DNA of 64,000 nucleotides from Photobacterium leiognathi (GCF_030685535.1 NZ_CP131601.1:1426001-1490000), one strand, 5' to 3'; shown: positions 29,290 to 38,094, numbered from the stretch's first letter. Numbers and translations: made by a program. Notes: generated by a model from the sequence alone, not told the origin.

Positions 29290-29916
29290 TTACTTCTTGT
29301 CTTTAAGGTATGTAATCGTATTTGCCATGTCTTGTAGGCTATCGTGAGCACTTGTGTTCACTAGGTACTTACCATTGATCAAGAAAGCAGGTACAGATTG
29401 TAGTGCAGCATCACGGACAATCGCTTCTGATTGTTGGAACATCTTAAACACTTCAGCTTGTTGCTCTTTCGTTAGCTCGTAAGGGCTTTTCAAACCATTG
29501 TCGTGGAAGATTTTAGTAAGTGCTGCCTGACGCTGTTCGTTAGTCATGTCTTTTGGTGAATCTTGAACAAAAGCGAATAGCGCTTCTTTCAGTTTATGAC
29601 TTGGCTTGTTGTCAGTTTGTACCATTGCAGCGTAGAAAATAAATGCCGCTTTTTGTGCACTTTCATTGAAGATAACGTGCACTTGATTAACGTCTTTAGT
29701 ATTCGTTAGCTTCTTAATTTCAGGAAGCATACTTTCCATATTACGACAGTGACCACAAGACAGAGAGAAGATCTCTGTTACTGCTGGCAGATTTGGCATT
29801 GGGGTTGGGATCACTGAGTATTTGTCACCTTCTTGTGGTGTCTTAGAGTCAGTACATGCGGTTAGCGTCAGTGCTGCGAGTAGCACAACGAAGAAAGATT
29901 GGTAAATACGTTTCAT
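29290..29916 (-). CDS. DsbA-family thioredoxin-fold lipoprotein
   Basis: Protein of 208 residues. Lipoprotein signal MKRIYQSFFVVLLAALTLTAC with the lipidated Cys in LTAC, then a thioredoxin fold with a helical insert. Active site CGHC in EIFSLSCGHCRNMES, cis-Pro loop in LQSVPAFLINGKYL. A periplasmic thiol oxidoreductase, probably introducing or shuffling disulfides. CGHC rather than the CPHC of DsbA, and the lipid anchor, set it apart from the main DsbA. Start at 29916 by the signal peptide; an upstream extension would add a polar tail ahead of the signal. Confidence 0.88.
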   Translation of the reverse strand: MKRIYQSFFVVLLAALTLTACTDSKTPQEGDKYSVIPTPMPNLPAVTEIFSLSCGHCRNMESMLPEIKKLTNTKDVNQVHVIFNESAQKAAFIFYAAMVQTDNKPSHKLKEALFAFVQDSPKDMTNEQRQAALTKIFHDNGLKSPYELTKEQQAEVFKMFQQSEAIVRDAALQSVPAFLINGKYLVNTSAHDSLQDMANTITYLKDKK

Positions 29917-30128
29917 TGTCTGCTTCTTTAGAAAGATAAAAGTCACAACATTATGGCGATAAATTCTAGACATTGCATCGTAAAGTTACAAAAAGACACG
30001 CTTTTTGTTCAAATTTAATCAGATACATGCGGTCATTAAGGTTGATATTTTAAAGAGAATAAGACCGTGAATTGGCTTTTGGGTTGGGGTATGATGGTCG
30101 GCTTTTCTTATTGCTTTGAGTGTTTCTA

Positions 30129-31481
30129 ATGTTTATTGGATTTGATTATGGGACAGCGAATTGTTCTGTTGCAAGAATGGTAAATGGTAACCCAGAACTG
30201 TTACCGCTAGAGAAAAATAATCATTATATTCCATCGACATTGTGTGCCCCGACACGTGAAGCGGTATCTGAATATCTCTATCGTTTTATGGGAATAAAGC
30301 CTACTGAAAGTGTTGGTGAGCAAGTGCTACGTCGTGCTATGGCAGTGAACCGTGAAGAAGATATTGAGGTTGTTCGTGGCGATTTACAGTTTGGTGAAGC
30401 AGCATTAAATACCTATCTTTCTGATCCAGAAGAAGTGTATTACGTTAAATCTCCAAAATCCTTCCTTGGTGCGAATGGATTACGTGACGCTCAAATTAGC
30501 TTCTTTGAAGATCTTGTTTGCGCCATGATGGTAAATATCAAACAAAATGCTGAGCAGAACCTACAAGATGATATTACGCAAACGGTCATTGGTCGTCCGG
30601 TTAACTTCCAAGGTACTGGCGGTGAGTCTGCTAATATTCAAGCTGAAAAAATTCTGACACAAGCGGCGAAACGCGCTGGCTTTAAAGATGTTTCCTTCCA
30701 ATTTGAACCTGTTGCCGCAGGGCTAGAGTTTGAATCGACACTGACTGGAAACAAAACCGTATTGGTGGTTGATATCGGTGGTGGTACAACAGACTGTTCA
30801 TTGCTTGAAATGGGACCGAAATGGGTGAATGAGCATGATAGAACACGTTCATTATTAGCACACAGCGGTCAGCGAGTCGGCGGTAACGATTTAGATATTC
30901 ATTTAGCATTTAAGCAGTTGATGCCAGAGTTTGGCCTAGGTAGTAAAACGGTACGTGGTATTGATATGCCATTTAATCAATTCTGGAATCCTATTGCGAT
31001 TAACAACGTTGCTGCACAAACTGAGTTTTATTCTGATGCCAACTTACGTGCATTAGAAAAGCTTCGTTATGATGCGGCTGATCCCGATAAGCTAAATCGC
31101 TTGATTCATGTTTATCATGAAACTTTGGGTTATCAGATTGTTCGTCGTGCAGAAGAGGCGAAAATAGCACTGTCGGAGCAAGATAAATACCGTGTTGATA
31201 TGGCGATCATGAAGGATTTGTTTGCTGTTGATATTACGGCTAAGCAATTTGCAGAAGCAATTGAAACTCCAACCGATAAAATGCGTGAGTTAGTGATTGA
31301 AGCATTAGCGCAAGGTGGAATAACGCCTGATGTGGTGTTTATGACGGGAGGGACAGCACGTTCACCTATTTTACGTCAGTGTATTGAGCAGCAGTTACCG
31401 AATATCCCGATTGTGAGTGGTAATTACTTTGGTTCAGTAACGGCTGGTTTAGCACGTTGGGCTGAGCGTTGTTATCGCTAA
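30129..31481 (+). CDS. yegD: YegD, Hsp70-family actin-fold ATPase without a substrate domain
   Basis: Protein of 450 residues, the E. coli YegD length. ATPase motifs MFIGFDYGTANCSVA, VLVVDIGGGTTDCSLLEM and VVFMTGGTARSPILRQ are all present; the C-terminal beta substrate-binding domain of DnaK is absent. Role unknown; presumed chaperone-like. The start at 30129 gives the expected MFIGFDYG; a GTG nine bases earlier is also in frame. Its natural terminator was split by the insertion sequence downstream. Confidence 0.93.
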   Translation: MFIGFDYGTANCSVARMVNGNPELLPLEKNNHYIPSTLCAPTREAVSEYLYRFMGIKPTESVGEQVLRRAMAVNREEDIEVVRGDLQFGEAALNTYLSDPEEVYYVKSPKSFLGANGLRDAQISFFEDLVCAMMVNIKQNAEQNLQDDITQTVIGRPVNFQGTGGESANIQAEKILTQAAKRAGFKDVSFQFEPVAAGLEFESTLTGNKTVLVVDIGGGTTDCSLLEMGPKWVNEHDRTRSLLAHSGQRVGGNDLDIHLAFKQLMPEFGLGSKTVRGIDMPFNQFWNPIAINNVAAQTEFYSDANLRALEKLRYDAADPDKLNRLIHVYHETLGYQIVRRAEEAKIALSEQDKYRVDMAIMKDLFAVDITAKQFAEAIETPTDKMRELVIEALAQGGITPDVVFMTGGTARSPILRQCIEQQLPNIPIVSGNYFGSVTAGLARWAERCYR

Positions 31482-31508
31482 CGTATAAACTAAGTAAAGA
31501 AAAAGGCC

Positions 31509-31517
31509 TCTTGAAGA
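31509..31517. repeat. Left target-site duplication TCTTGAAGA
   Basis: Nine bases directly before the left end of the insertion sequence, repeated exactly at 33021-33029. Confidence 0.95.
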
Positions 31518-31532
31518 CTGTCTCTTATACAC

Positions 31533-31564
31533 AAATCCCTAAGCCAATGCTTGGGGATTTTTTT
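31533..31564 (+). terminator. Terminator inside the left end of the insertion sequence
   Basis: A 12-base-pair stem (one G-T pair) with loop CAAT and seven T residues, between the left inverted repeat and the transposase start. It would block outside transcription from entering the transposase gene, a known device of insertion sequences. Confidence 0.7.
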
Positions 31565-31617
31565 GAACTAATTTTATGTTTCATGATCTGATCATCTAAG
31601 CAATGATAAGGATGATT

Positions 31618-33009
31618 ATGATGACCTATATAGAACCAACTCTTTGGGCTCAAAAACAATTCGGTCAAGCCGATCTTAATGACCCAAGACGCACTCAAAG
31701 ACTCGTTGCTCTAGCTACCTCTCTGGCTGAACAACCTGGTATCCCTATCTCAAAACTCATCATCTCCCCAGCCGATATGGAAGGGGCTTATCGCTTTATT
31801 CGTAATGACCAAATCAAAGCAGAAGATATTGCAGAAGCTGGATTCTATGTCACAGCACAAGAAGCTTTAGAGCAACAAACACTGCTTGCATTGGAAGATA
31901 CCACTTCTCTAAGTTACTCACATCACAGCATACAAGATACACTCGGGCATTCCAATCAAGGTAATCGACACCGAGCAATGTTCGTTCATTCAACATTGCT
32001 TTTTGCTCCCGAAACTCACACTGTAGTTGGTTTAATCGAACAACAACGCTGGACCCGAGATATTGAAAAACGTGGTCAAAGACACCAGCACGCAACTCGA
32101 CCATACAAAGAAAAAGAAAGTTATAAATGGGAACAAGCATCTCGCCATGTTGCAGAGCGACTAGGCGAGAAAATGTCAGAGGTTATTTCTGTATGTGATA
32201 GAGAAGCCGATTTATTCGAGTACCTCACTTACAAGCACGAGCAACAACAACGATTTATCGTTCGCTCAATGCAAAGTCGCTGTATCGAGGAGCATGATAA
32301 TCGTCTTTATGACTACGCTTCCAAGTTGTTATCAGCAGGAAACAAAGAGCTAAAAATACCGCAAAAAGGCGGTCGTAAGTCCCGCACGGCTCATCTAGAC
32401 ATCAAATATGCTCCCGTGACACTTAAGTCTCCCGCCAATAAAAAAGAGTTCGATAATATCTCTCTCTACTATGTTGGATGTATAGAGCAAGGTGAGAGTG
32501 ACGACAAGCTCGCATGGCATTTACTGACATCAGAGCCTGTAACGAACAAAGAGGAAGCACTTAACATCGTCAGTTATTATGAGCGTCGTTGGCTGATAGA
32601 AGATTTTCACAAGGTTTGGAAAAGTGAAGGCACGCAAGTTGAACAACTGAGAATGCAAAGTAAAGATAACTTAGAAAGGCTCAGTGTTATTTTGGCATTT
32701 ATTGCTACTCGTTTACTCCAGTTAAGATTTATGAACGAATCTAAAGAGTTATCTAGTAGCTGTTGTGAACGGGTGTTAAAAGGTAAAGCGTGGAAGCTTA
32801 TGTGGTTAAAATTGGAGAAGAAAAAGCTGCCCAAAGAAGCACCAAATATATCGTGGGCTTACAAAAGTATTGCACGGTTAGGTGGTTGGAAAGATACCAA
32901 GCGGACGGGTCGCGCTTCTGTAAAGACATTATGGCAAGGATGGTTTAGGTTACAAACCATCCTTGAAGGATATGAACTAGCTAAGTCTCTTGAACACAAT
33001 GACTTGTGA
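31618..33009 (+). CDS. IS50/Tn5-type DDE transposase
   Basis: Transposase of 463 residues, similar along its length to Tn5 transposase: LNDPRRTQRLVALATSLAE, EGAYRFIRND, catalytic Asp in LALEDTTSLSYSH, second Asp in VCDREADLFEYL, and the catalytic Glu in the YREK-like YERRWLIEDFHKVWKSEG. C-terminal text AYKSIARLGGWKDTKRTGRAS matches the dimerisation region. The ATG at 31618 (or 31621) follows AAGG by six bases. An upstream in-frame ATG at 31603 is less likely. A shorter inhibitor form, as in Tn5, could arise from an internal start but was not identified. Confidence 0.95.
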   Translation: MMTYIEPTLWAQKQFGQADLNDPRRTQRLVALATSLAEQPGIPISKLIISPADMEGAYRFIRNDQIKAEDIAEAGFYVTAQEALEQQTLLALEDTTSLSYSHHSIQDTLGHSNQGNRHRAMFVHSTLLFAPETHTVVGLIEQQRWTRDIEKRGQRHQHATRPYKEKESYKWEQASRHVAERLGEKMSEVISVCDREADLFEYLTYKHEQQQRFIVRSMQSRCIEEHDNRLYDYASKLLSAGNKELKIPQKGGRKSRTAHLDIKYAPVTLKSPANKKEFDNISLYYVGCIEQGESDDKLAWHLLTSEPVTNKEEALNIVSYYERRWLIEDFHKVWKSEGTQVEQLRMQSKDNLERLSVILAFIATRLLQLRFMNESKELSSSCCERVLKGKAWKLMWLKLEKKKLPKEAPNISWAYKSIARLGGWKDTKRTGRASVKTLWQGWFRLQTILEGYELAKSLEHNDL

Positions 33010-33020
33010 TCAAGAGACAG

Positions 33021-33029
33021 TCTTGAAGA
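33021..33029. repeat. Right target-site duplication TCTTGAAGA
   Basis: Exact copy of 31509-31517, immediately after the right inverted repeat. Confidence 0.95.
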
Positions 33030-33055
33030 GGCCTTTGTTATATTCGATTCTGTCA

Positions 33056-33364
33056 TTATGCAGGCTTTGGCGCGTAAGCGGAACACCAACCTTTACCGTT
33101 AACTAATTTACCCGGGAAGATTTTACATGGGCGCCACTCTGCGCTTGCATCACCTTCAATGAGCATACAGTTGTTACAGTTCTTATCACTAAAGCTCGAC
33201 TCGTTCACGTATTTTAAGGCTTTCGCCTGTGCATCATCGACAGATAAGTGAGGTAGATCTGCAGCTTGTGCAGGTTTAACCAGTAATTTATTACCCACGG
33301 TTAAACCAACAATACCACCTACAGTTAACTTCAAAAAGCGTCGACGCGAAGATTGATTTTTCAT
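33056..33364 (-). CDS. High-potential iron-sulfur protein (HiPIP) with Tat signal
   Basis: Precursor of 102 residues. The twin-arginine signal SSRRRFLKLTVGGIVGL targets it folded to the periplasm. The mature part has the four-cysteine HiPIP pattern CNNCMLIEG, then RPCKIFPG and GWCSAYAPK, binding one [4Fe-4S] cluster used in electron transfer. The start at 33364 has AAGGA seven bases ahead. HiPIPs are best known from purple bacteria; redox partners here are unknown and no partner gene is adjacent. Confidence 0.92.
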   Translation of the reverse strand: MKNQSSRRRFLKLTVGGIVGLTVGNKLLVKPAQAADLPHLSVDDAQAKALKYVNESSFSDKNCNNCMLIEGDASAEWRPCKIFPGKLVNGKGWCSAYAPKPA

Positions 33365-33605
33365 TTCAATGTCCTTTTCTAAGCACATGAGTTTTTTAAC
33401 TCATTGAACTTATTAACTATTAAAGTAGGGGATAGTTAATAAGTCATCCATGCGTTATCTAAAATATAGATGAACAATAGATAGAGTTATTTATTAAATC
33501 TAAACAGATTACAACAGGAATACGTAGGGTATGTCAAAATAGATGAAATTTATTGTTGTAATTATGGGAAAGTAATTAAACAAAGCTACGGGAGAAATAA
33601 GGTAG

Positions 33606-33631
33606 AAAAAAGCCCCACAATGTGAGGCTTT
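33606..33631 (-). terminator. Terminator of the symporter gene
   Basis: Ten-base-pair stem (one G-U) with a short loop and six T residues on the minus strand, 11 bases after the stop. Confidence 0.8.
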
Positions 33632-33641
33632 AGTTTGTTCA

Positions 33642-35042
33642 TTATAACGCTGAGACGGGTTGGCTATTTTCTTTTTCTTGTTTTAACTGGCTGAAAAAAG
33701 CTTGGGTTTCAGCGATAACAACGTGGCGTAGTACCACTAAACCAATCAAGTTTGGAATAGCCATTAGACCGTTTACGATGTCTGCAATTACCCAGATCAT
33801 GTCTAACTGCATGAATGCACCGCCAGCGATCAGAACCAAGAAGAAAATCTTGTATGGTAGAATCGCTTTCACACCAAATAGGTAAGTAATACAACGTTCA
33901 CCGTAGTAGTTCCAACCTAAAATAGTGGTAAAGGCAAAGAACATTAAGCCAATAGACACCATTAATGGGCCGTAGTAGCTAGAATGTAGACCTTCCGCAA
34001 AAGCATGGGTCGTCATTGCTGCACCAGCAAAATCAGAAGACCAAGCACCGGTCACAATTAAAGTTAGACCTGTCATGGTACAAATGATCACAGTATCAAA
34101 GAAAGTACCCGTCATTGAGATCAAACCTTGACGAACACAAGAGTCAGTTTGTGCAGCAGCGGCAGCAATAGGTGCACTACCTAAGCCAGATTCATTTGAG
34201 AATACACCACGGGCAATACCTGATTGAATAGCGAGCATGATACCCGCACCAACGAAACCACCAGTAGCAGCATGGCCTGTAAATGCCGATTCAATTACAA
34301 GGTTAACGGCTTGTGGGATTGCATCATAGTTACTTGCTAATACACTGACACAAGCAATGATGTAGAAACCAGCCATTAGCGGAACAACAGTACTTGCTAC
34401 ACTTGAAATCGACTTAATACCGCCCAGTGTTACGGTTGCAACTAGTACAGTTAAAATAACAACAGTAATTTCTTTAGGTACATTGAATGAAAGGTGCGCT
34501 GCATCAACAATAGCATTGGCTTGTGGGAAAGTACCGATACCAAAACACGCAACACCAACTGCAAATAGGGCAAATAATTTCGCTAGCCACTTACTACCTA
34601 CACCTTTTTCGATGTAGTACATAGGGCCACCAATGATTTGACCATTGCTATCTGTTTCACGATATTTAACCGCTAATAGACACTCGGCATATTTCGTTGC
34701 CATACCTAAAAGAGCAGCAAGCCACATCCAAAATAAAGCACCTGGGCCACCTAATTTAATCGCGGTTGCAACACCGACGATATTACCTGTACCTATGGTT
34801 GCAGAAAGGGCAGTACATAATGCTGCAAAACTGGATACATCGCCGCTACCGTTGCTATCAGCATCTTTTTTACCACCAAACACGTAGCGTAACGCGAGCG
34901 GAAGGTAACGGATTTGGATAAAACCAAGGCGTACAGTTAGGTATAAACCAGTACCAACCAAAAGGATAAGTAGTGGTGGGCCCCAAACAAGGCTGTCAAA
35001 AACTTTTAGAAAATTAAAAATTGTGTCATGTAGTGGATTCAT
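33642..35042 (-). CDS. Sodium:alanine/glycine symporter (AGCS family), riboswitch-controlled
   Basis: Inner-membrane transporter of 466 residues with about ten to eleven helices. Family signatures: LRLGFIQIRYLPLALRYVFG, the repeated GTGNIVGVATAIKLGGPGALFWMW, GGPMYYIEKG and GIARGVFSNESGLGSAPIAAA. It takes up alanine and/or glycine with Na+. The start at 35042 has AAAGGAGG five bases ahead and is chosen over upstream in-frame ATGs. The leader contains a tandem glycine riboswitch, the same arrangement as the well-studied V. cholerae symporter gene VC1422, which suggests glycine is a physiological substrate. Confidence 0.93.
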   Translation of the reverse strand: MNPLHDTIFNFLKVFDSLVWGPPLLILLVGTGLYLTVRLGFIQIRYLPLALRYVFGGKKDADSNGSGDVSSFAALCTALSATIGTGNIVGVATAIKLGGPGALFWMWLAALLGMATKYAECLLAVKYRETDSNGQIIGGPMYYIEKGVGSKWLAKLFALFAVGVACFGIGTFPQANAIVDAAHLSFNVPKEITVVILTVLVATVTLGGIKSISSVASTVVPLMAGFYIIACVSVLASNYDAIPQAVNLVIESAFTGHAATGGFVGAGIMLAIQSGIARGVFSNESGLGSAPIAAAAAQTDSCVRQGLISMTGTFFDTVIICTMTGLTLIVTGAWSSDFAGAAMTTHAFAEGLHSSYYGPLMVSIGLMFFAFTTILGWNYYGERCITYLFGVKAILPYKIFFLVLIAGGAFMQLDMIWVIADIVNGLMAIPNLIGLVVLRHVVIAETQAFFSQLKQEKENSQPVSAL

Positions 35043-35126
35043 TATTCCTCCTTTAAACATCAAAGGAAGAGATATAGAACAACAGAAATGTTGGTCACAG
35101 ACGGGTATCTGGTGTTGCTCTTATCT

Positions 35127-35375
35127 CCTCTGTCCTTTTGCCTGAGAGTTTCACCAATACTTGGTTTGCTCCTTCGGCGCTCGATTTAACGAGTCTCTCC
35201 AGAGGCTCCTCCAACAACAGTCCATACCTATCGTAAAATTTACGACACGGTGCCTGAAAGATTTACGGCAATAAGATTTGAGGGCTCAAATCATAATGAC
35301 GCTTACTTCTTCGGCGGGCGTAAGATATACCTTCATGGTAATTTCTCTTGCCGCTCTCCTGCTGTCTTCATCGGA
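35127..35375 (-). promoter_or_regulatory. Tandem glycine riboswitch
   Basis: Two glycine aptamers in series on the minus strand. Aptamer 2 (35205-35127) has the consensus text CCTCTGGAGAGA, CGCCGAAGGAGCAA and AACTCTCAGGCAAAAGGACA, closed by P1 CCTCTG/CAGAGG. Aptamer 1 (about 35375-35210) has GCAGGAGAG, CGCCGAAGAAGTAAGC and TCTTTCAGGCACC, with longer side arms than usual. Downstream, CTTCCTTT (35069-35062) can pair with the Shine-Dalgarno AAAGGAGG (35054-35047), and TATCTCTT (35074-35067) can instead pair with AGGAGATA (35129-35122), which overlaps P1. This would make glycine switch translation off. The aptamers are clear; the switching mechanism is my inference. Confidence 0.92.
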
Positions 35376-35505
35376 ACTCATATTTCGGGATGCAATGTTA
35401 GGGCAATGAAATGTGATTGTCAGCAAAAAAATTAAGCAAACAGTAAAAATTGCTCTAAAAGTGAAAAAAATAGGCTGGTGCTGATAATGCAAATAGGTTA
35501 GTGGA

Positions 35506-35544
35506 TAAAAAATAAGCTTACTTAAAAGGAATAAGTAAGCTTAT
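35506..35544 (-). terminator. Terminator of the chitinase gene
   Basis: Perfect 12-base-pair stem ATAAGCTTACTT with complement, nine-base loop, then T6 on the minus strand. Confidence 0.82.
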
Positions 35545-35568
35545 CGTTATGGGGAAGGAGTTGCTGGA

Positions 35569-36894
35569 TTAGTTTTTAAAAGAAGTGCTCAATTGTTTGA
35601 TGAGTTCATGATTGTTATCGGACGTTGCTTCCCAGCCAAAAATACCACCAAGATCATGTTCTTTTACATAATCGATCTTTGCTTGTAATGAGCGCTTGTC
35701 TTCATAACTAATGTATTCTTGTTTCTTCTTGCTATAGAGCACTGCAGCTTCCGCTTTTTCATCATAGAAGTATCGATAACCCATACGCTTGTTATTCACT
35801 AGGTACTTCATAATGTCGGAGTAATTGAAATAACCGGGATCATCAATATCAGATCCTTTATCAATGCCTCCTTTACTATTTAAACCTTCCAATTTGGCAT
35901 TAGATACGCTGTTCACTCCTTGCCAGCCACGACCGTAAAAAGGGCTACCAATAATGATTTTTTTACTATCAACCCCTTTTGCTAGTAGGGCTTTTACTTG
36001 GTTATCGACTGAAGCGTTATTTGGAGTCGATGACGTGCTATATAGATTACTATGGTGACCGACTGTATTTCCCCAATTACCGAGAAAATCAAAACTCATC
36101 AGATAAATTTGGTCGAGATCTTGTGAAACTTGCTTCCAATCAATACCTGGTAATGTTTTTGGACCACCATTGACTGCAGCTGATAGTTGATAACTACGTT
36201 GGTTCTCTTTACCAAGTTGATCCAATTGCTGACGTAATTCACTGATTAATTTGGTGTAGGCTAAACGCTCATTATCAATATTATCGTTACCTAAACCAGA
36301 TAAACCATGGCCGCCAGGATATTCCCAGTCAATTTGGATTCCATCGAAAAAGTTGTATTTATTAATCAGTGCAGCGGCACTTTTGACGAAAGTCTGACGG
36401 TATTCATCATTTAATGCCACTGTATGAAAAGGTTCAGATAACGTCCAGCCACCAAAACTCGGTAGAATCGAAAGGTTTGGGTTCTCATCTGATAGGGCTT
36501 TGAGTTGCCCGAAGTTTCCTCGGTATCCAACTTTACTAGAGGTCTTGCCACTTAACTTCATTTGTAGTGCAGCATAATTATCGAGAATGATGGCGGTACC
36601 AATAGGCTTATTAGCACATTGGGTTTTCATGATCTTTTTGATATTTGCAGGGGAGGAATCAACAGGACCACAGACAGCAAGAAAGGCATAAATGATATGA
36701 GAAAGATTATCCACAGGTAGCATATTGGCACTATAAGGTGTTTTGGGAGTGTAAACCTTCCAATCTGGATAATAGGCTGCAACCATATGTGAATGATTAT
36801 TTTGCTGCTGAGCGAAAACTTGAGATGTAAATAAACAGCTGATGGTGGCAGTTGTAAAAATCGACAAGTAACTACCGAGAGAGATATGACGCAT
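35569..36894 (-). CDS. Secreted GH18 chitinase
   Basis: Precursor of 441 residues: signal peptide (first about 28 residues, ending QVFA) then a family 18 TIM barrel (about 36-435). The catalytic DxxDxDxE motif is FDGIQIDWEYPGG; substrate strands include ILPSFGGWTLSEPF, IYLMSFDFLGNWG and GSPFYGRGWQGV, and the final GGIFGWEATSDN. It would cleave chitin or chito-oligosaccharides outside the cell or in the periplasm. No separate chitin-binding domain. AGGG precedes the ATG. The AraC-type regulator gene is divergent, and a CRP-like site lies in between. Confidence 0.95.
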   Translation of the reverse strand: MRHISLGSYLSIFTTATISCLFTSQVFAQQQNNHSHMVAAYYPDWKVYTPKTPYSANMLPVDNLSHIIYAFLAVCGPVDSSPANIKKIMKTQCANKPIGTAIILDNYAALQMKLSGKTSSKVGYRGNFGQLKALSDENPNLSILPSFGGWTLSEPFHTVALNDEYRQTFVKSAAALINKYNFFDGIQIDWEYPGGHGLSGLGNDNIDNERLAYTKLISELRQQLDQLGKENQRSYQLSAAVNGGPKTLPGIDWKQVSQDLDQIYLMSFDFLGNWGNTVGHHSNLYSTSSTPNNASVDNQVKALLAKGVDSKKIIIGSPFYGRGWQGVNSVSNAKLEGLNSKGGIDKGSDIDDPGYFNYSDIMKYLVNNKRMGYRYFYDEKAEAAVLYSKKKQEYISYEDKRSLQAKIDYVKEHDLGGIFGWEATSDNNHELIKQLSTSFKN

Positions 36895-37392
36895 TGATAA
36901 ATCCCTAATCGCGTAACATAATTTAATATCAAACGGGTATAATATCGTTGAATCGTTTTTATGAGTTATATTAATTGTTATACATTATGATCATGATCAC
37001 AAAGATAACAGTGATAAACAAATAATATGTAAAATTTTGTATTATAAATATGGTACTTGTTTTTTTTTTGCTACAAATTATTTTAATTGCTTTTAGATTG
37101 AATTGTTATGGAATTAAAATTACTAATAACCCAATCGATTTAAAATTAATCAATATTAGTTATTTTCTGGTAAATATAAGCAATATTGTCGAGGTAGAAT
37201 AAAAACTAAGTCTTATTACTAATTAATAAGACATTTCATTATCACTGGAAAAATTAGTGTTTATAACCATTATTAGCCATATTAATAAGTGTCAGATAGT
37301 AATATTTGACGTAATGATAAGGCTATAATGTTTTTTGATAAAGGATGATCATCAAAGAAACCTATTAAGATAGTAACCATACAGGTGATGAT
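36895..37392. other. Long AT-rich divergent intergenic region
   Basis: 498 bases between the chitinase gene and the AraC-type regulator. Very AT-rich. Apart from the CRP-like site (36986-37001) I see no hairpin or small gene. Its length suggests complex regulation. Confidence 0.5.
36986..37001. promoter_or_regulatory. CRP-like operator ahead of the chitinase
   Basis: TATGA-TCATGA-TCACA matches the CRP consensus TGTGA-N6-TCACA at nine of ten positions. It is 92-107 bases from the chitinase start. Catabolite control of chitin use by CRP is established in Vibrionaceae; its action at this site is inferred. Confidence 0.45.
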
Positions 37393-38094
37393 GTGATTTG
37401 GGTAAATTGTTGTCATAGAGAAAAACATACCAGTACCAAAGATATTCTGTTGCAATACCATAATCTGGTTGATGTATCTCCATTTGAAATATTATTAACG
37501 ATGACAGGTTTTGAGTTGATATTCATCGAAATACAAGACTCTCAATCTAATGGTTTTAAATTATTGCGCACGATTAAACAGCGTTTTCCTGAAGTTAAAG
37601 TTGTCATTGTTTATCATGATCTTGATGCGGAGTTAGCTGTATCTGCGTTACGTGCAGGTGCTGAAGACATATTGTCTAGTAATGCAACAAGGCAGAAGGT
37701 TGATGCTTGCTTAACACGTCTTCATACTCATGATGATAATATGATCAATGCTGAAGACATTTCTCAGAGAGAGCTGTCAATTTTGCCTGCGTTAACCATT
37801 ATCGATAAAGACATAAGTGCACCGCTGCGTGAAGAAGAACTGGCTAGTGCTTGTCAATTCTCTTCAACTTATTTTTCTCGTCTTTTTCATAATATTATGG
37901 GTGTAACGCTTAAACAGTACATCATTAAAAAGCGTTTAGATTTAGCTTGTGGTTTACTAAGCTCAGATCAGGAGAAAATCTCAGCAGTAGCGTTATCCGC
38001 AGGTTTTAAAGATGTATCCTATTTTTCACGCGTGTTTAAAAAACATATAGGTTGTTCACCGGGTGAATTTCGTGCGAGTCGTCAAAAAAAGTGA
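37393..38094 (+). CDS. AraC-family regulator with a degenerate response-regulator receiver
   Basis: Protein of 233 residues. Residues 1-115 look like a receiver domain (FELIFIEIQDSQSNGFKLLR, FPEVKVVIVYHDLDAELAVSALRAGAEDIL), but the phospho-accepting Asp is replaced by Glu (LIFIEI for LLLDI), the Thr/Ser by Tyr, the Lys by Ser, and the acidic N-terminal pair is missing. Residues 130-230 form a complete AraC double HTH (EEELASACQFSSTYFSRLFH, ISAVALSAGFKDVSYFSRVF). It probably acts without phosphorylation. Start is GTG at 37393 with AGG six bases ahead. Divergent from the chitinase gene, so it may control it; this is inference. Confidence 0.85.
   Translation: MIWVNCCHREKHTSTKDILLQYHNLVDVSPFEILLTMTGFELIFIEIQDSQSNGFKLLRTIKQRFPEVKVVIVYHDLDAELAVSALRAGAEDILSSNATRQKVDACLTRLHTHDDNMINAEDISQRELSILPALTIIDKDISAPLREEELASACQFSSTYFSRLFHNIMGVTLKQYIIKKRLDLACGLLSSDQEKISAVALSAGFKDVSYFSRVFKKHIGCSPGEFRASRQKK

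Larger units (their letters stand above)
31518..33020 (+). mobile_element. IS4-family (IS50/Tn5-type) insertion sequence, complete
   Basis: A 1503-base element. Left end CTGTCTCTTATACACAAAT (31518-31536) and inverted right end, read inward, CTGTCTCTTGATCACAAGT (33020-33002): the two are close to Tn5 outside, inside and mosaic ends. It carries one transposase gene and is flanked by a perfect nine-base target duplication, the size expected for this family. Everything looks intact, so it is probably recent and able to move. Without it, the flanks rejoin into a palindromic terminator (AAAGGCCTCTT, G, AAGAGGCCTTT) after yegD: the element landed in the centre of that hairpin. Confidence 0.95.
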
